A model generated the notes under the pieces. The model was not told the origin of the DNA. It searched no databases and saw only the letters and a program-made list of their open reading frames with translations. From Candidatus Woesearchaeota archaeon (GTDB taxonomy: Archaea; Nanobdellota; Nanobdellia; Woesearchaeales; JACPBV01): a DNA stretch of 7,220 bases. The position numbers were made by a program, and so were the translations under genes. Positions 4,091 to 7,220 of this stretch are shown here, one piece after another (position 1 is the stretch's first letter; every line of letters starts with the position of its first letter). Location of the stretch: the NCBI GenBank assembly GCA_019323195.1, contig JAHWHQ010000040.1, forward strand, positions 1 through 7,220, read 5' to 3'.

Positions 4091-4645
4091 ATGGAAATCT
4101 ATGAACCAGCAGAAGACTCGTTTCTCTTGAAAAAGCACATAAGAAAGCATGCAAAAGGCATTGTCCTAGACATAGGTACAGGGACAGGGATACTGGCAGA
4201 AGAGGCTGCAGGCTCAAAAAAGGCAGTGAAGGTCTTTGGCGTAGACCTAAACGAAGAGGCGGTAAAATACTGCATAATAAACCAGAAGAGCAGAAAGATA
4301 GTATTCGCGGTCTCCGACCTTTTCAGCCTGTTTAAACTAGACAGGAGGTATAAGGGGATGAAGTTTGACACTATAATCTTCAACCCGCCATACCTGCCTG
4401 ATGATAAGAGGGTAAAAGACCTGGCGCTGGACGGCGGGAAAAAAGGCTATGAATTAATATGCAGGTTCCTTAATGAATCAGAAAGGTTCCTTAAGCCCAG
4501 GGGAAAGATACTTCTGCTCTTCTCATCATTAACAGGAAAAGAGAAGCTGGACAAGTTCCTGACAAAGAACAAGTGGAAGTTCACAGAGCTGGAAAAGGAG
4601 CATATATTTTTTGAGGATTTATTTGTTTATATGGTAGAGAGATAA
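4091..4645 (+). CDS. HemK/PrmC-family (Mtq2-like) release-factor glutamine methyltransferase
   Basis: S-adenosylmethionine-dependent methyltransferase of 184 residues, predicted to methylate the Gln of the GGQ motif in archaeal release factor aRF1. The family opening YEPAEDSFLL is at 4-13. The SAM-binding motif I DIGTGTG is at 27-33, the acidic ribose-binding Asp at 52 in VDLNEEAV, and the catalytic NPPY at 98-101, which marks N-methylation of amide or amino groups. It lacks the N-terminal helical domain of bacterial PrmC (about 280 residues), so it is the short archaeal/eukaryotic Mtq2 type. From family knowledge, these enzymes work with a Trm112-like zinc protein, which is not encoded in this window. 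The ATG at 4091 puts YEPAED at its normal position. No strong Shine-Dalgarno is seen; it lies 23 nt after the DUF1385 gene and is probably co-transcribed with it. Confidence 0.85.
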   Translation: MEIYEPAEDSFLLKKHIRKHAKGIVLDIGTGTGILAEEAAGSKKAVKVFGVDLNEEAVKYCIINQKSRKIVFAVSDLFSLFKLDRRYKGMKFDTIIFNPPYLPDDKRVKDLALDGGKKGYELICRFLNESERFLKPRGKILLLFSSLTGKEKLDKFLTKNKWKFTELEKEHIFFEDLFVYMVER

Positions 4646-4667
4646 ATGGTATATATTAAGCTTAATC

Positions 4668-4836
4668 AAGGTTGTTGCCAAAATGATGGGGGTCATCAAT
4701 TTGTGAGGCTTCTTAGGTTTTCTCTTTAAGTCGACAAGGGGGATGTCCCTTACGGGGAATGTCGACCTTCAATAAACAGAATAAAGAGCCGAACCTGATG
4801 ACCCCCCGACGATAGGAGAGTTTTGGCAACAACCTT
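4668..4836. ncRNA. 169-nt highly structured element closed by a perfect 16-bp stem; candidate novel RNA
   Basis: AAGGTTGTTGCCAAAA (4668-4683) is exactly complementary to TTTTGGCAACAACCTT (4821-4836). Inside, GGGGGTCATCA (4688-4698) is exactly complementary to TGATGACCCCC (4796-4806). Further in, GGTT 4716-4719 pairs with AACC 4792-4795, CTCTTT 4722-4727 with AAAGAG 4783-4788, and GTCGAC 4730-4735 with GTCGAC 4761-4766. An apical hairpin is AAGGG 4736-4740 with CCCTT 4747-4751. The result is one long rod with asymmetric internal loops, notably TGAT opposite about 14 purine-rich bases (4807-4820), which could form tandem G-A pairs. There is no reading frame. It sits between the methyltransferase and argS, upstream of the argS promoter. 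Strand is undecided: TATA-like boxes lie on both sides (4649-4657 plus; 4859-4867 minus, 27 nt from 4836). It resembles no RNA family I know; a palindromic mobile element is the alternative. Confidence 0.55.
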
Positions 4837-4865
4837 ATATCCATTTCTTAATACACAAGATAAAT

Positions 4866-4881
4866 CGAAAGCTTTATAATT
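4866..4881 (+). promoter_or_regulatory. Leaderless argS promoter
   Basis: BRE-like CGAAAG at 4866-4871 and TTTATAAT at 4874-4881. The TATA centre is 28 nt from the ATG at 4906, so the argS message should be leaderless. This places the 4668-4836 structure outside the argS transcript, unless a longer transcript also exists. Confidence 0.6.
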
Positions 4882-4905
4882 ATTGACTATCATTTTTCCT
4901 TTTAT

Positions 4906-6561
4906 ATGGACTTCAAAGAAGAGATAATAAAAGTTCTAAAAAAAGAGACCAAAGCTAAAGAGATTAACTTAGAAGTACCTCCTAATCCTGAGCTGGGTGA
5001 CTACGCCTTTCCATGCTTCAGCCTGGCAAAGGTATTCAGGAAGAATCCTGCTGAGATTGCAGAAGAGCTGGCTAAGAAGATTGCACTTAATAGCATCATA
5101 AGCAGGATAGAGGTAAAAGGCCCTTACCTTAATTTCTTCGTTAACAAGGAAAATCTGTCTTCCAGCATCCTTAAGGACATTATCAGCGATAAAGATTACG
5201 GCTCCTTGAACTTAGGCAAAGGCAGGAAGATACTGGTTGAGCATACCTCTATAAACCCTAACGCCAGCCCTCATGTCGGAAGGGCAAGAAACGCCCTTAT
5301 CGGGGACTGCATAGTCAGGATGCTTAAGTTCCAGGGATATAAGGTAGAGACACATTATTTTGTGAATGACATCGGAAAACAGATAGCCATGCTTGTCCTT
5401 GGTGCAGAAGGAAAAAGCAGGATAACCTTTGAAGACCTGCTGAAGATATCCGTCAAGATCAATAAAAAGGTCGAGGAAAACCCTGAGATGGAGAAAAAGG
5501 TATTTGAATTGCTAAACCAGCTTGAGAAAGGCGATAAGAAGGTTGTAGACAGGTTCAGGAAGGTTGTTGACGTATGCGTCAAGGGGCAGACAAGGATCTT
5601 TTCCGAGCTTGATATAAGGTATGACAGCTTTGATTACGAGTCTGATTACCTATGGAGCCGAAAGACAGATGATATTCTACAAAAACTGAAGAAAAGCGGA
5701 AAATTATTTACAGATGAAGATGGAAGAAAGGTCCTTGACCAGCAGGGGTTCAACCTTGCGATGAAAAGCCCTGTCCTGGTCCTGACAAGGGCTGACGGAA
5801 CATCCTTATACCCTCTGCGCGACCTTGCCTATCACCTAGATAAGAAAAAAGGTGAGAGCATAATACTTCTGGGTGAAGACCAGAAGCTATACCATCAGCA
5901 GATTACAGCTGCCCTCAGCCTGTTAAAGCATAACGCCCCAAAGGCTGTACATTATTCGTTTGTTCTTCTAAAGGAAGGGAAGATGTCAACAAGGAAGGGC
6001 AACCTCGTTCTTTTAGAGGAGTTCATGAAAGAGGCATTGCAGAAGGCCAGGAAAGAGATTAAAAAAAGGCATGGAAGCGTAAAGGATGAGAATGCAAAAA
6101 AGATCGCTTATGGCGCGATAAAATATGCCATCTTAAAGGTAAGCTCTGAAAAGAACGTAATATTCAACTGGGGGCAGGCTCTGAATTTTGAAGGCGACTC
6201 AGGCCCTTACCTGCAGTATGCCTATGCACGGATATGCTCCATATTCAGGAAACAGAAAAAGAAGCCAGGCAGGGATGTTGATTTCAGCCTGTTAAAGACT
6301 GATGAGGAGGTTGAACTGATAAAGCTGCTGGGTAAATTTCCAGGGGTTGTCAAGAGCGCGACAGGGCAGTTAAAGCCCCATCTTATCAGCAGCTACATCT
6401 ATAGCCTAAGCGCAGGATTTTCCATGTTTTATAATGCCTGCCCTGTGCTGAAAGCAGAGGAAGACGTAAAAAAAGCGCGTTTAGTTTTGATAGAATGCGT
6501 CAAAAAAGTGCTTGCCAGCGGTTTAGGCCTGCTTGGGATTGACGTATTGGAGATGATGTAA
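4906..6561 (+). CDS. argS: Arginyl-tRNA synthetase (ArgRS), class I
   Basis: Charges tRNA-Arg with arginine using ATP, in the cytoplasm. The 551 residues match the usual ArgRS length (about 550-600). The N-terminal tRNA-recognition domain (about 1-85) has PPNPELGDYAFPCFSLAK (25-42). The catalytic domain starts with VEHTSINPNASPHVGRARNALIGD (111-134), the HIGH-motif region; here it reads HVGR (123-126), with Arg where the second His is usual. The insert DIRYDSFDYESDYL (236-249) is typical, and GKMSTRKG (358-365) is an intact KMSKS loop. The C-terminal DALR anticodon-binding domain begins at FEGDSGPYLQYAYARI (428-443) and ends with the family-like LGLLGIDVLEMM. The start ATG at 4906 is set by the TATA 28 nt upstream. 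The frame is intact, so the HVGR change is unlikely to reflect decay. The transporter gene follows after one base and shares the transcript. Confidence 0.97.
   Translation: MDFKEEIIKVLKKETKAKEINLEVPPNPELGDYAFPCFSLAKVFRKNPAEIAEELAKKIALNSIISRIEVKGPYLNFFVNKENLSSSILKDIISDKDYGSLNLGKGRKILVEHTSINPNASPHVGRARNALIGDCIVRMLKFQGYKVETHYFVNDIGKQIAMLVLGAEGKSRITFEDLLKISVKINKKVEENPEMEKKVFELLNQLEKGDKKVVDRFRKVVDVCVKGQTRIFSELDIRYDSFDYESDYLWSRKTDDILQKLKKSGKLFTDEDGRKVLDQQGFNLAMKSPVLVLTRADGTSLYPLRDLAYHLDKKKGESIILLGEDQKLYHQQITAALSLLKHNAPKAVHYSFVLLKEGKMSTRKGNLVLLEEFMKEALQKARKEIKKRHGSVKDENAKKIAYGAIKYAILKVSSEKNVIFNWGQALNFEGDSGPYLQYAYARICSIFRKQKKKPGRDVDFSLLKTDEEVELIKLLGKFPGVVKSATGQLKPHLISSYIYSLSAGFSMFYNACPVLKAEEDVKKARLVLIECVKKVLASGLGLLGIDVLEMM
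6549..6557 (+). promoter_or_regulatory. Shine-Dalgarno of the CNNM/CorC gene within the argS end
   Basis: GGAGATGAT at 6549-6557 matches the ideal GGAGGTGAT at eight of nine positions. It lies 5 nt before the ATG at 6563 and overlaps the last argS codons, which fixes the start of the next gene and shows translation from the argS message. Confidence 0.6.
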
Positions 6562-6562
6562 A

Positions 6563-7220
6563 ATGGACCTGATCTATAAGGTTATTGGGCTTGTAATCTC
6601 GCTTTTCCTGTCTGCGTTCTTCTCAAGCTCTGAAACTGCCTTGGTATCCATGTCAAGGCTTAGGGTAAGGCATCTGGTAAAGCAGAAAAAGCGCGGGGCA
6701 AAGGCCCTAAAGAAGCTGAAAGACAACCCTAAAAGGCTGCTTATAACAATCCTGATAGGAAACAACCTGGCCAATGTTACTGCATCATCCCTAGCCACCT
6801 GGATAGCGATGGATGTATTCAAGGGAAATGCCATAAGCTATGCCATTGGTATCATGACCTTCCTCATACTTGTATTTGGCGAGATAACCCCTAAATCTTT
6901 TGCAACCCACCACAACAAAAGGTTCTCGCTGTTTGTTGCAGAGCCAATCCTTATCCTGAGCATTATACTCTATCCGGTAGTCATTATATTCAGCGGCATC
7001 ACATCATTTCTCCTTAGGGTCTTTGGCTGGGAAAAGAAGAAGAAAGGCCCTGTTGTTACAGAGGCTGAGATAAAGACCATCGTTGAGATGGGTGAGGATA
7101 TAGGAGCTATCAAGAAAACCGAAGAGGCCCTTATAAAGAACGTCTTTAAGTTTGATGACATTGAGGTAAGGGACATAATGACCTCTAAGAAAAGGGTGTT
7201 CAGCCTGGAGTATGAGGAAA
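6563..7220 (+). CDS. CNNM/CorC-type (DUF21-CBS) membrane transporter, 3' end outside window
   Basis: N-terminal 219 residues of a COG1253 protein (CNNM/HlyC/CorC family), which in characterised members handles magnesium efflux; the substrate here is inferred. The DUF21 membrane domain spans about 1-155, with hydrophobic helices near 4-22, 58-82, 91-106 and 125-152. Family marks are SAFFSSSETALVSMSRLR (17-34), ILIGNNLANVTAS (63-75) and the signature VFGEITPKSFA (104-114). A charged linker (156-200) with TEAEIKTIVEMGEDIGAI leads into VRDIMTSKKRVFSL (202-214), the start of the first CBS domain, where the window ends. Typical proteins have about 400 residues, so roughly half is missing. Start ATG 6563 is one base after the argS stop, with a good Shine-Dalgarno at 6549-6557. 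The gene is in-frame and undamaged as far as visible. Confidence 0.92.
   Translation, partial: MDLIYKVIGLVISLFLSAFFSSSETALVSMSRLRVRHLVKQKKRGAKALKKLKDNPKRLLITILIGNNLANVTASSLATWIAMDVFKGNAISYAIGIMTFLILVFGEITPKSFATHHNKRFSLFVAEPILILSIILYPVVIIFSGITSFLLRVFGWEKKKKGPVVTEAEIKTIVEMGEDIGAIKKTEEALIKNVFKFDDIEVRDIMTSKKRVFSLEYEE

Noticed and set aside
3905..4383. Minus-strand open frames of 81-94 codons across the DUF1385 and methyltransferase genes
   Set aside because: They are shadows of strongly supported plus-strand genes, with low-complexity Leu/Ser/Phe-rich composition.
4795..4801. CTGATGA, which equals the hammerhead ribozyme core sequence
   Set aside because: No GAAA follows at the end of a stem II, and most of the heptamer (4796-4801) is fully paired in the 11-bp helix.
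4668..4836. SRP RNA, RNase P RNA or 5S rRNA
   Set aside because: None of the conserved cores is present (no SRP helix 8 motif, no RNase P GAAAGTC or ACAGAAA elements, no 5S loop signatures), and the single-rod architecture differs.
1..7220. CRISPR arrays, insertion sequences with transposase, rRNA or tRNA genes
   Set aside because: No regularly spaced repeats, no transposase-like frame and no RNA gene signatures were seen on either strand.

Overview
The window looks archaeal, possibly DPANN-like. Four lines of evidence support this. Several genes have a TATA-like box centred about 28 nt upstream of the start codon, which gives leaderless messages. Ribosome-binding sites complementary to the 16S 3' end appear where genes are internal to transcripts. 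The HemK-family methyltransferase is the short archaeal/eukaryotic Mtq2 type. The first complete gene encodes a winged-helix regulator of the HVO_A0114 type. The lineage assignment is inference.

Left half (1-2465), visibly AT-rich and accessory in character. A minus-strand reading frame runs off the left edge and is open except for a single in-frame TAG at 209-211, which sits in the loop of a perfect 9-bp inverted repeat. Next come a TumA/HVO_A0114-like wHTH protein (582-965), a minus-strand wHTH protein with a possible ssDNA-binding C-terminal domain (1012-1458), a divergent AbrB-like small protein (1561-1836) and a DIP1984/septicolysin-family coiled-coil protein (2007-2465). The two divergent genes appear to share one TATA box.

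Middle (2466-2908): about 440 bp with no convincing gene. It holds a hairpin directly after the stop codon, short direct repeats, an 11-bp inverted repeat, and a 103-bp element bounded by 12-bp inverted ends with two further strong hairpins inside. The next gene's promoter lies immediately downstream.

Right half (2909-7220), more GC-rich and housekeeping in character. A small two-helix membrane protein, a YqhQ/DUF1385 membrane protein and an Mtq2/HemK-like methyltransferase are packed 1 and 23 nt apart. A 169-bp stretch then folds into an elaborate nested structure closed by a perfect 16-bp stem, and is probably an uncatalogued non-coding RNA or a palindromic mobile element. It is followed by argS on its own leaderless promoter, and one base later by a CNNM/CorC-type transporter gene cut by the right edge. 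The theme of this half is translation (release-factor modification, arginyl-tRNA synthesis) plus membrane proteins.

The best candidates for something undescribed are the 4668-4836 structured element, the 2764-2866 nested-hairpin element and the amber-interrupted frame at the left edge.
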